Of a stretch of 64,000 bases of DNA, positions 1 through 10,141 are shown piece by piece. Both the position numbers and the translations under genes were made by a program. The DNA lies in NCBI GenBank assembly GCA_902384585.1, contig CABMCJ010000004.1, forward strand, positions 572,086 through 636,085. Reading direction: 5' to 3'. Each line of letters begins with the position of its first letter. Position 1 is the stretch's first letter. The stretch is from Candidatus Anstonella stagnisolia. GTDB lineage: Archaea; Micrarchaeota; Micrarchaeia; Anstonellales; Anstonellaceae. The notes under the pieces are model-generated. The model was given only the letters and a program-made list of their open reading frames with translations, did not search any database and was not told the DNA's origin.

Positions 1-2
1 CC

Positions 3-245
3 GACATGTGCTTTGCGGGCTTCAAGGGGGTTTCCATACTCATAAACAGCATACCGCAAAGCGAGGACGACTCGATTTCAATGGACTATAATAACTATGG
101 GGAGCTGCTTGCGCAGCTTACCGTGAAAATAATGTTCTATCCGTTTGTCGCATTCGCGCTTGCGCTAATATTCGTGCGGGCTGCGACTCCGCTGCTTGGC
201 GGGGACACTGGGGAGATAATGAGGATGATTGCAAAGCTCACGTAG
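3..245 (+). CDS. C-terminal end of a membrane protein (partial)
   Basis: The open frame enters from the left edge and ends with TAG at 243-245, so only the last 80 or so residues are visible and the true start lies outside the window. The middle contains one clear hydrophobic stretch (about residues 38-58) followed by a short loop with GGDTGE and an amphipathic tail. This fits the last membrane segment of a polytopic membrane protein. It abuts the putative lipoprotein gene at 246 with no gap, so the two are probably co-transcribed. No family is recognised. A channel-like role in a secretion complex with the two giant downstream proteins is only a guess from context. Confidence 0.6.
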   Translation, partial: DMCFAGFKGVSILINSIPQSEDDSISMDYNNYGELLAQLTVKIMFYPFVAFALALIFVRAATPLLGGDTGEIMRMIAKLT

Positions 246-3200
246 ATGGTTTTTATGGAATGCAAAAAAATCGCATTGGGGATTGCGCTGTTTGCGCTGC
301 TCATCATGGCAGGCTGCACAAGCACCTCGAAGCCCTGCTGCAACAAGAACGTTGCGCTTGGGAACGACCCCGCATGCGTTGCGCGCGATGGGACGCCCAT
401 ATCAGGGATGCCTTATGGGAATGCGAAAATGCCCCAGCTGCGCACGGAGCTTGTTGTGTGCGTCGCGCCTGCTGCGGATGGCAGCGCGGAAGGGTACTGC
501 AACATGACGTATTTCAAGTGCAACAATGCGGTGGTCGCCGGAGGCAACTGCAATGGCGGGGAGAGCCCGGTGATGACAAACGGGCTGCCAATACCGCAGG
601 GAGGGCAGCAGGACCAGGAGAGCGTGCCGATTTGCATAGACGACATACCCAATCCGTGCGTGCGCGAGCAGTGCCGAGTCATGATGTGCGGCAGCGGCGC
701 GCAGCAAACGCTCCCCGTAATGAGCGCGCAGGACGTGCAGAATTCCGTATCCGTGGGCGCAGGGGGGGCGGTAACTGCGGACCTCTCAAAGACGGACATA
801 ACAACGTACACGGACGACGGGCCGATAAACCTTTACAAGTCGGCATGCTCCGTGATGCCAATGAACAGGAAAACGCTTAACCTTGCCACAAAGGCAAAGG
901 GGAAATTGTGGGCAAATACCTTCCGCTTCGGGCTTGGGTATACGTTTGCGGAGTACGAGGAAAGCAAGAACTATTTCCCGCTCACGGACCGCTTCTGCGG
1001 GCCTGCGAACCCTGATGCAACAAAGGACAGGTACACGAATTATGTGCTGCCTGCGGGGCAGGGCAGCCCGTGCGTGCTGCCCCCCAACGTAGCGCCGCTG
1101 CCTGACCTTTACCGCTGCCCGGGATCTTCGGATTTGTATGCAACGCTTGATGCGTGCAAAATAAATTGCGGGGACACGTGCGTGAGCGGCACCCCTGGAT
1201 GGAGGAGGAGCATTTGCACGCGCACAAGCAGGGCGTACGATACGGCGGATGAATGCCTTTTGAACTGCCACGTTCCCTCGGAACCAGTTACGCTTTACTG
1301 CCCTGCAACGCGCACGCAGAATGCATATCCTTATCCGAACCCGTTCCTTAATGCGAGCGGGGATTACAAGCTGGACGCGAACACTGAAATTGACAGGGAA
1401 TATTACAAGAACTATTATGAGGCAACGCAGTATTTCCGCCAGCAGAACGCTACGGGGTACAATGAGCTGGTGGATGGGAACGTTGTGCACCATGGCGGCA
1501 TGGAAATGGAATGCCTTTCAAGCTCGCAATGCATGTCCGGGTATTGCAACAGCAACGAGCACAACCGCAAAGTGTGCCTGAACAAGACAAGCGAGGACGG
1601 GATAAACTGCGAATGCATAGTGGACCAGGGTGTTACGAAGTGCCCGGTAGGGGATGGGGCAAAATACTGGGAATTTGACATAAGGTACAAGTGCGAATTC
1701 TCAAAAGGCGGGGCGGATTACATTGGCAATAATGCGCCATTTTGCACTGTTAACTTTTATTCGGAGAGGGCGCCTGGCGGCGGGGGAGAGCAGTGGAGGG
1801 GTATTATAGAGGGGATGGACCCCGAGCATCTTGGGCCGCAAAACGGGTACCCGACGCCCTGCCGCGATTCAGCAAATGTAAATGGGCCAGTGGTTGCATG
1901 CCCTGGCCAGGACGGCTTCCTTAGTAACCTTGATGGTTTTCCAGTGAACGGCAACTGTGACCCTGACGCGGGCTATTCGTGCGGGCTTTATGGGGAAGTC
2001 GGAAGCACCACAGTGGACGGGGTTGTTGTGCACATAAAGAAATCAATCGTGAACGCGCAACAAAAAGATTCGGAGGCGCTTGTGCCGGCGCAGGGCGGCA
2101 GGTACGGGCTGGGCAAATATACGACTTATGTGAGCTACAGCAACCAGCAGGATGTGAGCCCCAGCATAGAAATCCTGAGAAGGCAATTGCCGTTTTTGGA
2201 CAGGTGCGCGGTGCCTGATGGGGACATAGCGGCGTATCCGGCTTACAGCAACAAGCATGCGATAGTCGCAGAGGTTGACATAAGCGTAAACAACCGCGGC
2301 GAAGGCGAGCATCTTGGCATAGGCGACTGTGAATTCATGAATGGAATCGGCATGATAATCGGGCAGTACGGATGGTGCGAGCCGTGCACGTATTCCACTG
2401 TCGCAAGGCAGGCTGTGAGCGCATCCATGCATAATGGCGCGGACATAAACGGCCAGCAGTTTTCGCCGGGCATCTCTTACATCAATGAGCACCTTGACAA
2501 GTATTTGAAGGCGAGCGTTATGCCAGTGCTTGATGTGCGCGAAGCTGCGATGCAGAATAATTTCGCATCCTCGCTTGTGTATGAGGCAAGCACGCACAAT
2601 TATGCAACAGGGCAGGAGCAGGCTGAGGCGCTGGATGGGAAATACAGGATTCCGATAACTGAGATTTTGAAGACTGACGGGGTGGACCGCGGCGCGGTAA
2701 CGCTTGTTATCGCAAACGTGGAGGATTTCACGGACGAGCCGTCTGGGTTCTGGGCAATGGGCGGCACGTACGGGATAAATTGCGGCGGGGACGGGCAGCC
2801 TGCATGCGTTGGGATTTTTGGGGGCAGGCAGGAAGCAATGGGGGCGGGCGATGCGCGCCAGTGGATATTGAAGGAGGTGCAGAACAGCAACGGGGCTTAC
2901 TATGAATTCACGAACAACAGCAGGCTTGAGGAGGACGGGAGGGGGCTCACAAAAAGGGAATATTATTTGCTCAAGGCGAACCTCATGAAGGAGGCGTGCC
3001 CGGACTGCCTTATTGCGGTTGCGGCGAAGAACCGGAATTTCTATGAAGAGAACCTTGAGGCGGACGATGCGCTGTCCGCAAACCCGAACAACCCGTTTGG
3101 GAAGCTGTTTGGCTCCACAAGGCCGGCGCTTTTTGCAGACTGGCAGAACGACCCGCAGACTGACGCTATAGACCTCATTGCGGCAGACTGGAGCATAGAT

Positions 3201-4148
3201 GCAGTTGCTGCAAAGGACCCGGTAAGCGAGGTGAACGAGCAGGTGAACTATTCCGGCAAGCTCATAAAGAGGTACCACAAGCCCATTCTGGACTGGGGGC
3301 TTGAAGTCATAACGGCGTACGTGGGCGAGGACGGGAGCCACAATTCCAACCATACGGATTATACCAACACCATGAACGCGATATTTGACAACCAGAGGGA
3401 CCTCACAAGCGCGGGCACGATGGGGGTGATGTACTCGCCGTGGAAAGCAGGCTGGGCTGCGCTTGCAAAAGAGGACAACATTGTCGGGAAAAGGGGGGAC
3501 GGGAGCTGGACAATGCTGGGGGGCAACAATGCGTATTATGCCGGGGACTTCTGTGCAGTGTACAGCGCAAGCAGGAAAATATTGGGGCTCAAGGAGAGCA
3601 CGGTATACGAGAAAATCTATGCAGTGGATGCGTGCGAATGCGTGCCGTGCACCCAAGATGAGATAGAAGCAGGGCAGTGCGGAAACCTTGGGCTTGGGGT
3701 AAGGGAAAACGGGATGGATGCACAGCTGCGCTGCTCGCTTCCGGCAGGGGTTGCACAGGCGGATGCAGCGAACTACAAGGCTCCGCAAAGCTGCATAACA
3801 AACAGCTGCGCGCAATGCGAGAATGGCGCCGGGACTGCAATTTGCAGCAGGATAGAGGAAGGGGAAGTTTCAAAGATGGGCAACAAGCCTATTTCGCAGC
3901 TCAATGACGCATACAAAGACATAATAGCTGCGCTTGCGCCCCAGTACAAGTGCTGCATTAATGACAGCGACGGGAATTATACGTACATACAATATACGGG
4001 GCAGATACAGAAAAACGAGCAGGTGCTCTACCATAAAAGCGGCTCGCTCACGTTTGACTGCGGGAAAACGCCCGACCTGAGTTCGGGGACGTGTGGCATA
4101 GACATAAAAGCAGAGTCTGCGCAGGTAGTGTGCTCGTACCAGCGATGA
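246..4148 (+). CDS. Large Cys-rich putative lipoprotein, unknown function
   Basis: This 1300-residue protein starts with a hydrophobic signal ending in a lipobox-like LIMAGC (Cys24), so it is probably exported and lipid-anchored. A start at 255 is also possible. Residues about 25-560 are rich in cysteine, with spacings such as CLSSSQCMSGYC that resemble small disulfide-bonded extracellular modules. The second half (about 650-1120) has fewer cysteines and alternating strand/helix segments, with short pieces such as HKPILDWGLEVITAY that resemble TIM-barrel glycosidases; this is a weak impression. The C-terminus again has paired cysteines. It follows the upstream membrane protein directly and is 4 nt from the next giant gene, implying one operon. 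No known family is recognised. The disulfide-rich composition argues for a location outside the membrane. Confidence 0.7.
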   Translation: MVFMECKKIALGIALFALLIMAGCTSTSKPCCNKNVALGNDPACVARDGTPISGMPYGNAKMPQLRTELVVCVAPAADGSAEGYCNMTYFKCNNAVVAGGNCNGGESPVMTNGLPIPQGGQQDQESVPICIDDIPNPCVREQCRVMMCGSGAQQTLPVMSAQDVQNSVSVGAGGAVTADLSKTDITTYTDDGPINLYKSACSVMPMNRKTLNLATKAKGKLWANTFRFGLGYTFAEYEESKNYFPLTDRFCGPANPDATKDRYTNYVLPAGQGSPCVLPPNVAPLPDLYRCPGSSDLYATLDACKINCGDTCVSGTPGWRRSICTRTSRAYDTADECLLNCHVPSEPVTLYCPATRTQNAYPYPNPFLNASGDYKLDANTEIDREYYKNYYEATQYFRQQNATGYNELVDGNVVHHGGMEMECLSSSQCMSGYCNSNEHNRKVCLNKTSEDGINCECIVDQGVTKCPVGDGAKYWEFDIRYKCEFSKGGADYIGNNAPFCTVNFYSERAPGGGGEQWRGIIEGMDPEHLGPQNGYPTPCRDSANVNGPVVACPGQDGFLSNLDGFPVNGNCDPDAGYSCGLYGEVGSTTVDGVVVHIKKSIVNAQQKDSEALVPAQGGRYGLGKYTTYVSYSNQQDVSPSIEILRRQLPFLDRCAVPDGDIAAYPAYSNKHAIVAEVDISVNNRGEGEHLGIGDCEFMNGIGMIIGQYGWCEPCTYSTVARQAVSASMHNGADINGQQFSPGISYINEHLDKYLKASVMPVLDVREAAMQNNFASSLVYEASTHNYATGQEQAEALDGKYRIPITEILKTDGVDRGAVTLVIANVEDFTDEPSGFWAMGGTYGINCGGDGQPACVGIFGGRQEAMGAGDARQWILKEVQNSNGAYYEFTNNSRLEEDGRGLTKREYYLLKANLMKEACPDCLIAVAAKNRNFYEENLEADDALSANPNNPFGKLFGSTRPALFADWQNDPQTDAIDLIAADWSIDAVAAKDPVSEVNEQVNYSGKLIKRYHKPILDWGLEVITAYVGEDGSHNSNHTDYTNTMNAIFDNQRDLTSAGTMGVMYSPWKAGWAALAKEDNIVGKRGDGSWTMLGGNNAYYAGDFCAVYSASRKILGLKESTVYEKIYAVDACECVPCTQDEIEAGQCGNLGLGVRENGMDAQLRCSLPAGVAQADAANYKAPQSCITNSCAQCENGAGTAICSRIEEGEVSKMGNKPISQLNDAYKDIIAALAPQYKCCINDSDGNYTYIQYTGQIQKNEQVLYHKSGSLTFDCGKTPDLSSGTCGIDIKAESAQVVCSYQR

Positions 4149-4152
4149 TGCT

Positions 4153-7100
4153 ATGGGCGCGATGTTGAAATTTGCTTTTTTTGCGATTGTGCTAGTTTGC
4201 GCGCTCTCCCTTGCGGCGGACGTGTGCCCTGTGCCGCCCACCGTGAGGACGTATATTGACGTTTTGAAAGATGCACAGGCGCGCACGCTCACTGCTTCCG
4301 TGTACAACGAATCCAGCATTGAGGGTGAATTTGTGCGCATGCCCTTAAGCAACGCGATAGTAGTTGTTGTGAAGAAAAAGAGCGTTGCAGGCCAGGGGGC
4401 AGGGGGGTATGAGCCCTGCCTTGCGAAAACTGATGCGAACGGGAGGGCGGTGATAGGGTATGTCCCGCCTGAAGAAGAAAGCCCCGCAGTGCCGCGCACG
4501 ACTTATTATTTCACGTACTGCCCTATGGCTGCGGACAGGGACCAGTTCTCTGCATGCGCTGCAATACCAGACCCGGATGATTTGACAAAGTACATAGATT
4601 ATAATGGGTGGAGCGACCGCAGGCTGCACGGGTGCAGCGAAGACATAAGCGCGCCTGTTGTGGAGCGCCCCACGCACCTTCCAACGAAAACCGAGATTTA
4701 CCTTGAGAACCGCACAAAGCCGGATGCGTCCGACCTTTGCTGGCCGCTCATGCTCATTGTGGGGCTGCTTGCGGGCGCAATGTTCGCAACCGGGCGAAGC
4801 CCGTTTGCGGCTTTTGATTTCTCAGCCCCTCGCCTCTCGCGCGGGAAGCAGTACAACCCAAGGACGCAGAGCAAGAGCTTTGATGCGACGGCGATTGCGT
4901 TTGCGGCTTACCGCGCAGGCTCGGTCGGGGCAGGCTTGAGCGCGGGAGGGAAAACAGAGGCAAAAGTGACAGATAAAAAAGACAAGGATGGCAACACCAT
5001 AATAATAAATGGCAAAACAGGCAAAGAGATAGGCACGGTGGGCAAGGACGGGACAGTAGTTGTGAACGGGCTTACTGTTGGCAAGGTGGAAAACGGGAAG
5101 CTCATGGTCTCTGGCACGAGCTTCGGGCACGGGAACGCCAAATTCTCTTCAGCCTCCAAGGAAGTTAAGCTTAACGATAAGGGGGAGGGGACATTTACAG
5201 TGAGGCACTTTGGGTTGCGCGAAGCCGACAGCCCGCTTCGCTCAATGTTTGTATGGATTGGGGGGAAAGCGGGAAAAGGCGCTGCAGGCCTTGCAAAAGC
5301 AACCGGGCTTTCCGCTGGCGCAAAGGCTGCAAAGGATTATGTTTGGAAGCCTGCGGTTGTTGCAGTAAAGGGAGGGGCTGAAAAGTTTGCAGGAACAAAA
5401 GTCGGCGGGGCAGTTAGTGGCGGTGCGGCTGCAGCCGGAAGCGGCATGGTAAAAGTAGTCGGTGTTGCGCTCTCTCCGTTGAGCCTTCTTGTGAAGCCTG
5501 CAACTGCGGTTGCAATGCGGGGGGCAAAGGGGCCTGATGATGGAAAAGGGGCGGCAGGCGCGGCTGCAAAGGGAGGGGCTGCCGTAGGGGTTAAATTGGA
5601 AAGCCTCAAGGCGGATTTGGGCAATGCAAAAGAACAGCTTGCGCAAAAGCAGTCTGAGTACAATGGCATGTCGCGGCAGATGAAGGGCAGCCGCGAAGGA
5701 AGCAAACTGCAAAGGGAAATTTCTGATTTGAAGAAGCAAACAGGGGACTTGCAGAGGAACATTAATGCGATTCCGATTGTGCAGGGAACTGCGGGCGCGC
5801 AGGCAGGGACTGGCACGGGAGCAGCCTCAGGCACAACTGGTACAAGTTCCTATGCCGGGGCGGGAGCAGTAAAAACAAGCACATCTGCGGGCTTGGGGCC
5901 TGAATCTTCTGCAGCAAGCACTTACAACGCAGGCACAACGCAATCTGGCGCATGGATAAGAGGGGGCACAGTGCTTGCAATGCCGCAGCAGGGAGAGGGG
6001 CTTTACAAGGCAATCACCATACTTTTCGGGAAATCAAGCGGGGACAGGGACGCCGTAAGCGCGGACAACAGCCCGATTACGTTCGAGGAATTCATGGACA
6101 AGGTGGGGAACGAAATCCTTAGGAGACTGTTGACGAGGCTCATGGTGTTTGCGCTCCTTGCGGCGCTCAACGGGAAGTTTGGCGGGACTGTAGGGAAGGC
6201 ATTTGGGAAAGTGGGGAAATCAAAACTGCTTAGCGTAAAGGGGATGGGGAAATTCAGCATTGGGGACGGCCTTGGCGTGCTTGCATTCTCAGACAGCATG
6301 ATTTTGCCAGTGCTTAACGAAGTTGCAGGCGGTGCAAACGAAAAGTGGGCGCGCGAAATGGGCAAGATGGAAAATGCGCAGGAGGAATGCAACAGGTGCA
6401 CGCTGAACAGGGAGGCGCTTGAGGCAATTGCAGGCACGAATTATACTGCGGCACAACGGGATGCGGAAATAAATGGAAGGAAAAATGCGATAAGCTCCAA
6501 TGAGGAGAGGATAGGGCAGAACAAGCTTGCAATGAAATCCACGCAAAAAGGCAGCGCAGAGTACACGAGGCTTGCTGGCGAGAACAAGGCGCTTGAAGCG
6601 CAGAATTCGCAGCTTGGGAATGAGGTGCGCGCGCTTGGGTCGCGGGCGGTTGCAAACACATTGTTCCAGTACAGCATGAAGGATGAGGTGAAGGCGAAAA
6701 ATGCGCTGCTCATCATGGCAGAGGATGCAGTATATGAGGATAGGAAGCGGTTGTATGGGATTTCGTTCAGCCTGCTTGGATGGGATGTGGGGATTAGGAA
6801 AGGGCTCACTCAAAAAGCCGGAATGGTTGGGGTGGAGCCGACTGATGAGCAAAGGAAAGCGCTTGAGGGCGAGCTTGATGGATTGAAGGCAACGCTTTCG
6901 GGCCTTATCGCAAGCAACGGCACAAAGAAGGAAATAAAGAAGGCGCAGGAAGCGGTTGAAAAGGCAGAGGAAAAGCTTGCAACGTGGAAAGACTGGTACA
7001 ATGCAACGCAGACGCTAAACTCGTGGGAAGCAGTAAGGGGCAGCGTGAATGCAAGCCTTGCGGCGCTCAACGACATGCAGTGGGCTTCGCGGGTAATTGC

Positions 7101-10100
7101 GCAGAACAATGCGGAAAATGCAAAATTGAAAAAAATGAAAGAGGACCTTGAGGACTTGAAAAAAGAGAAAGCATCCAAGAGTGCGATTAAGGCTGAAGAG
7201 GCGAAAATTGAGCGCGCGCAAAAAGCGCTTGAGGATGCGGCTGGGGAATACAAATATGCAAAGGGCATGATGGATGCCGCTGACATGCAGGTGAATGCGC
7301 AGTCAAACGCATGCGGGGTTGCGCTCACCGTGCTTGGGACGCAGGGCAGCAGGAGCATTGTGGATTCGCTTGCGGCTGCAAGCGGAGGGGCTGCGGCTGC
7401 CGCAGTTGCAATGCCATCAGCCCAGGTGCTGCAGGCGAACGTTGCGGCAATCTCCGGATTCCTGCTTGCGTTCTCTGGCGCTGCAAGCGCTGCTGCAAGC
7501 GCCTCTTATGCGGGCTTCAAGATGGGCGGGGATGTTATGCCTGCTGCTGATTTGAACATTGCAAGGCAGGCTGCAAGCGGGATTAGGACAAACAATGCGG
7601 GGGAAATGGACATAGGCGCAATGGAAAATGCAAGCAAAGGACTTGCAAGCCTTGCAAAGAGATATGATTCGCTTGGGGAATATTGCAATAAGATGATGGC
7701 TGCCGGATACTGGCAGATTGCCAGCGAGTTTGACAGGAAACAAATAGTTGCAAGGTATGCGCAGCTTTATTCAGGGATAGGCGAGAGCGAGCACTTTGAG
7801 CATTCGAAAATGCAATTGAAAGGCAAAAACACGCTCGTTGATGAGAATAAGAAAGAGTACAAGGCGATTGTTGGGGATGAGATTGGCGGATACCGCCCTG
7901 TCTCAATAATGAAAGACGGGAGATATGAGGAATTCGGGCGCGTTGATGCGGACGGGAACGTGCAAAGGGGAGTGTATGGCACGATTGAGAAGAATGCTGC
8001 AGGGGGCATAATGGTAAAAACCGCATCAGGGACCGTTTATGAGGTTTCAAAAACAGACGGCACTGATGAGAACGGGATTGCAAAGGGAAGCATGGGCATA
8101 AGCCTGTTGGTCGCGGGGAGTTCGGTTGCAGCGTTTGTTGGCGCGCCCAATGCAACTACTGGCTTCTTTGCAAGGGACATTAATGCGGATGCGCGCCTTG
8201 TGCAGCAGGCTACGCGGGAAGGGATTGATGCTTTCTTGTCTGACACAAAGGGGCTTTACACATTGACTGATGAGAAAGGAAGAGGATATGGAACCGGAAA
8301 GAACATTGAAGAATGGAGGGCGCAATTTGGAAGCGAGCAGGAGCAGTATGCGAAAATAATGGAAGCTGCAAAGCTTGGAGTCGGGCTCACTGTTGAGAAA
8401 GGAAAGGACGGGGCTGCGCGCGTGGACATTGCACCAATTGACAAGCCAAACATGCCATTTGGGTTTGGGTTCCGTGCGAACATGACTGCTGAACAGCTTG
8501 CGGCTGACGCCGAATTCCGCGAGAAGCTTGAGCAGAACGATATAGATGCATGGAAAAGCAAACTGCAATTGAAAGACAGGATGGAGTTGGAAGCACGCGG
8601 CAAGGAAGGCGTGCTTGATTGGCTTGCTTCGCACACTGATGTTCTTGCAGCAGGAAAGCCGATAGTAATTACAGTTGGGGCAGGGGCTTCTGTTGAGGAG
8701 GCTGCGGATGATGCAGGCAACCGGAAACTCGCAGGGGAGAGGAGAGGCATTGGGATTGGGGCAGTGAAATCCTACATGGAAGAGAGTGGGCTTGGGAAAT
8801 TCGTTGAAATTAAGGAAGGGGAAATAAAGGTTGCGAAATATTACGATGTGAAAGAGGCAGGGAAACTTTCTGCTGATGAGAGGAAAAATGCTGCTTCAGA
8901 TTTCAATTCGCTTGTTTTGTCATGGAAGTCGGAAGAGGGCGGCGAGGATGAAGTGCAGAAGGCGATTAAGGCTAGAGTAATTTCTTATGCTGATGGGGCT
9001 TACACGCTGCTTGACAGGGCTAAGTTTGAGGCTGGATTTTCAAAGGGAAGCACTGATGCGGCAGGAAACCATGAGAACAAGGGCAATCCTGCCTTGGAAG
9101 AGGCGCTTAAAAAACAGAGGCAGGTTACGGTCAAGATGGATGTTGAAATCAAGCAGGAAGAGAGGGTTGAGATGCCCTATGCGCAGATACTTGCAACAGA
9201 GCACAGCGTTGGGACTGCGCGAGGGGAAGACCTGATGACTGGCGCGCTGCTTGAGAATTTGAAATACAAGCAGAAGGAAATAAGGGACGGCTATTTGGGA
9301 AGCGCAAGCACAGGTGCAGAAGGTTCAGGCGGGATGGGGACAAATATTGAAGACATGAGAAAGAGGCTTATGGATGCCAGAAGTTCGGGAGAGGATGCTT
9401 CCGAACTTGTGAATGCTGCGTATGCTGCGCTTAGAACAGATGCGCCAGAAGCTGGTGCGTATGCGCAGAGGGTTGGGGAGAGGAGAGGGGAATGGGAAAG
9501 GCTTTATGATTCGCAAATGTATGTGAGTGTCAGGAATTACCTGAAGGCAAACCCTGACCCCAACCCTGAGGACTTGTTTGCAAGGACTGTGCTTACTGTT
9601 CCTAAAGCAGTTACTGATGCAATTGGGAGCGACGTTATGAAGGATTCGCCATCATTTGTGCATGATGGGAGTGCTATTGATGCCAAGAGCGCGGAGATGA
9701 GCGTTATGGAAAAAGGGAGACTTGAATACAGGATGCAGGTTACGAATGAGATGAGCAAGCCTGAGCCAACTGGGGTATTTGCACAAGCTAGAAGGGAAGC
9801 AGATGGAGGGCGAGAGTTCCTTGCGTTTAGCGAGAAGATTGCTAATGAGAAGGATGCTGAAAAATTATTAACGCAGTTTGCTAATGCTGACGTTTCAAAG
9901 AGATTGGAGATGCATAAAACTTATGAGAGCGAAATTGGAGTGAGACAACGAAGTGAATTGGAGAGAGACTTGAAAGACGTCGGAATAAAGAGCACGGAGA
10001 TAGCACCGATGTTGGAAGAATTTGATAGGTCAGGGGGGAGAGAAAGGGAGGATATATTTAGAATGATTTATTTTGCAAAGAGCCAAAATAAGAAGACCGA

Positions 10101-10128
10101 AGATGGCCCGTTGGTGGCGAATCCCTAG
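4153..10128 (+). CDS. Giant membrane/coiled-coil protein (1991 aa), unknown function
   Basis: The N-terminus is a signal peptide (hydrophobic residues about 5-22, then AADVC), followed by an external domain of about 170 residues. A membrane segment lies near residues 196-212 (LMLIVGLLAGAMF). Next come glycine-rich beta-like repeats (residues about 275-330, with units such as DGTVVVNG), Ala/Gly-rich hydrophobic patches (about 375-460), a further hydrophobic segment near 660, long charged coiled-coil stretches (about 750-1050) and a second hydrophobic segment near 1090-1125. The remaining 850 residues are mostly charged and soluble-looking. Base composition becomes more AT-rich in the last few hundred bases. 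It lies 4 nt after the Cys-rich lipoprotein gene. No family is recognised; a structural component of a surface or secretion apparatus is a guess. Confidence 0.7.
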   Translation: MGAMLKFAFFAIVLVCALSLAADVCPVPPTVRTYIDVLKDAQARTLTASVYNESSIEGEFVRMPLSNAIVVVVKKKSVAGQGAGGYEPCLAKTDANGRAVIGYVPPEEESPAVPRTTYYFTYCPMAADRDQFSACAAIPDPDDLTKYIDYNGWSDRRLHGCSEDISAPVVERPTHLPTKTEIYLENRTKPDASDLCWPLMLIVGLLAGAMFATGRSPFAAFDFSAPRLSRGKQYNPRTQSKSFDATAIAFAAYRAGSVGAGLSAGGKTEAKVTDKKDKDGNTIIINGKTGKEIGTVGKDGTVVVNGLTVGKVENGKLMVSGTSFGHGNAKFSSASKEVKLNDKGEGTFTVRHFGLREADSPLRSMFVWIGGKAGKGAAGLAKATGLSAGAKAAKDYVWKPAVVAVKGGAEKFAGTKVGGAVSGGAAAAGSGMVKVVGVALSPLSLLVKPATAVAMRGAKGPDDGKGAAGAAAKGGAAVGVKLESLKADLGNAKEQLAQKQSEYNGMSRQMKGSREGSKLQREISDLKKQTGDLQRNINAIPIVQGTAGAQAGTGTGAASGTTGTSSYAGAGAVKTSTSAGLGPESSAASTYNAGTTQSGAWIRGGTVLAMPQQGEGLYKAITILFGKSSGDRDAVSADNSPITFEEFMDKVGNEILRRLLTRLMVFALLAALNGKFGGTVGKAFGKVGKSKLLSVKGMGKFSIGDGLGVLAFSDSMILPVLNEVAGGANEKWAREMGKMENAQEECNRCTLNREALEAIAGTNYTAAQRDAEINGRKNAISSNEERIGQNKLAMKSTQKGSAEYTRLAGENKALEAQNSQLGNEVRALGSRAVANTLFQYSMKDEVKAKNALLIMAEDAVYEDRKRLYGISFSLLGWDVGIRKGLTQKAGMVGVEPTDEQRKALEGELDGLKATLSGLIASNGTKKEIKKAQEAVEKAEEKLATWKDWYNATQTLNSWEAVRGSVNASLAALNDMQWASRVIAQNNAENAKLKKMKEDLEDLKKEKASKSAIKAEEAKIERAQKALEDAAGEYKYAKGMMDAADMQVNAQSNACGVALTVLGTQGSRSIVDSLAAASGGAAAAAVAMPSAQVLQANVAAISGFLLAFSGAASAAASASYAGFKMGGDVMPAADLNIARQAASGIRTNNAGEMDIGAMENASKGLASLAKRYDSLGEYCNKMMAAGYWQIASEFDRKQIVARYAQLYSGIGESEHFEHSKMQLKGKNTLVDENKKEYKAIVGDEIGGYRPVSIMKDGRYEEFGRVDADGNVQRGVYGTIEKNAAGGIMVKTASGTVYEVSKTDGTDENGIAKGSMGISLLVAGSSVAAFVGAPNATTGFFARDINADARLVQQATREGIDAFLSDTKGLYTLTDEKGRGYGTGKNIEEWRAQFGSEQEQYAKIMEAAKLGVGLTVEKGKDGAARVDIAPIDKPNMPFGFGFRANMTAEQLAADAEFREKLEQNDIDAWKSKLQLKDRMELEARGKEGVLDWLASHTDVLAAGKPIVITVGAGASVEEAADDAGNRKLAGERRGIGIGAVKSYMEESGLGKFVEIKEGEIKVAKYYDVKEAGKLSADERKNAASDFNSLVLSWKSEEGGEDEVQKAIKARVISYADGAYTLLDRAKFEAGFSKGSTDAAGNHENKGNPALEEALKKQRQVTVKMDVEIKQEERVEMPYAQILATEHSVGTARGEDLMTGALLENLKYKQKEIRDGYLGSASTGAEGSGGMGTNIEDMRKRLMDARSSGEDASELVNAAYAALRTDAPEAGAYAQRVGERRGEWERLYDSQMYVSVRNYLKANPDPNPEDLFARTVLTVPKAVTDAIGSDVMKDSPSFVHDGSAIDAKSAEMSVMEKGRLEYRMQVTNEMSKPEPTGVFAQARREADGGREFLAFSEKIANEKDAEKLLTQFANADVSKRLEMHKTYESEIGVRQRSELERDLKDVGIKSTEIAPMLEEFDRSGGREREDIFRMIYFAKSQNKKTEDGPLVANP

Positions 10129-10141
10129 TCACTGAGCAGAA

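Noticed and set aside
2043-3815. Long minus-strand open frame (590 codons)
   Set aside because: It is the shadow of the Cys-rich lipoprotein gene. It has no recognisable domain, and the plus-strand frame has a signal peptide and consistent codon use.
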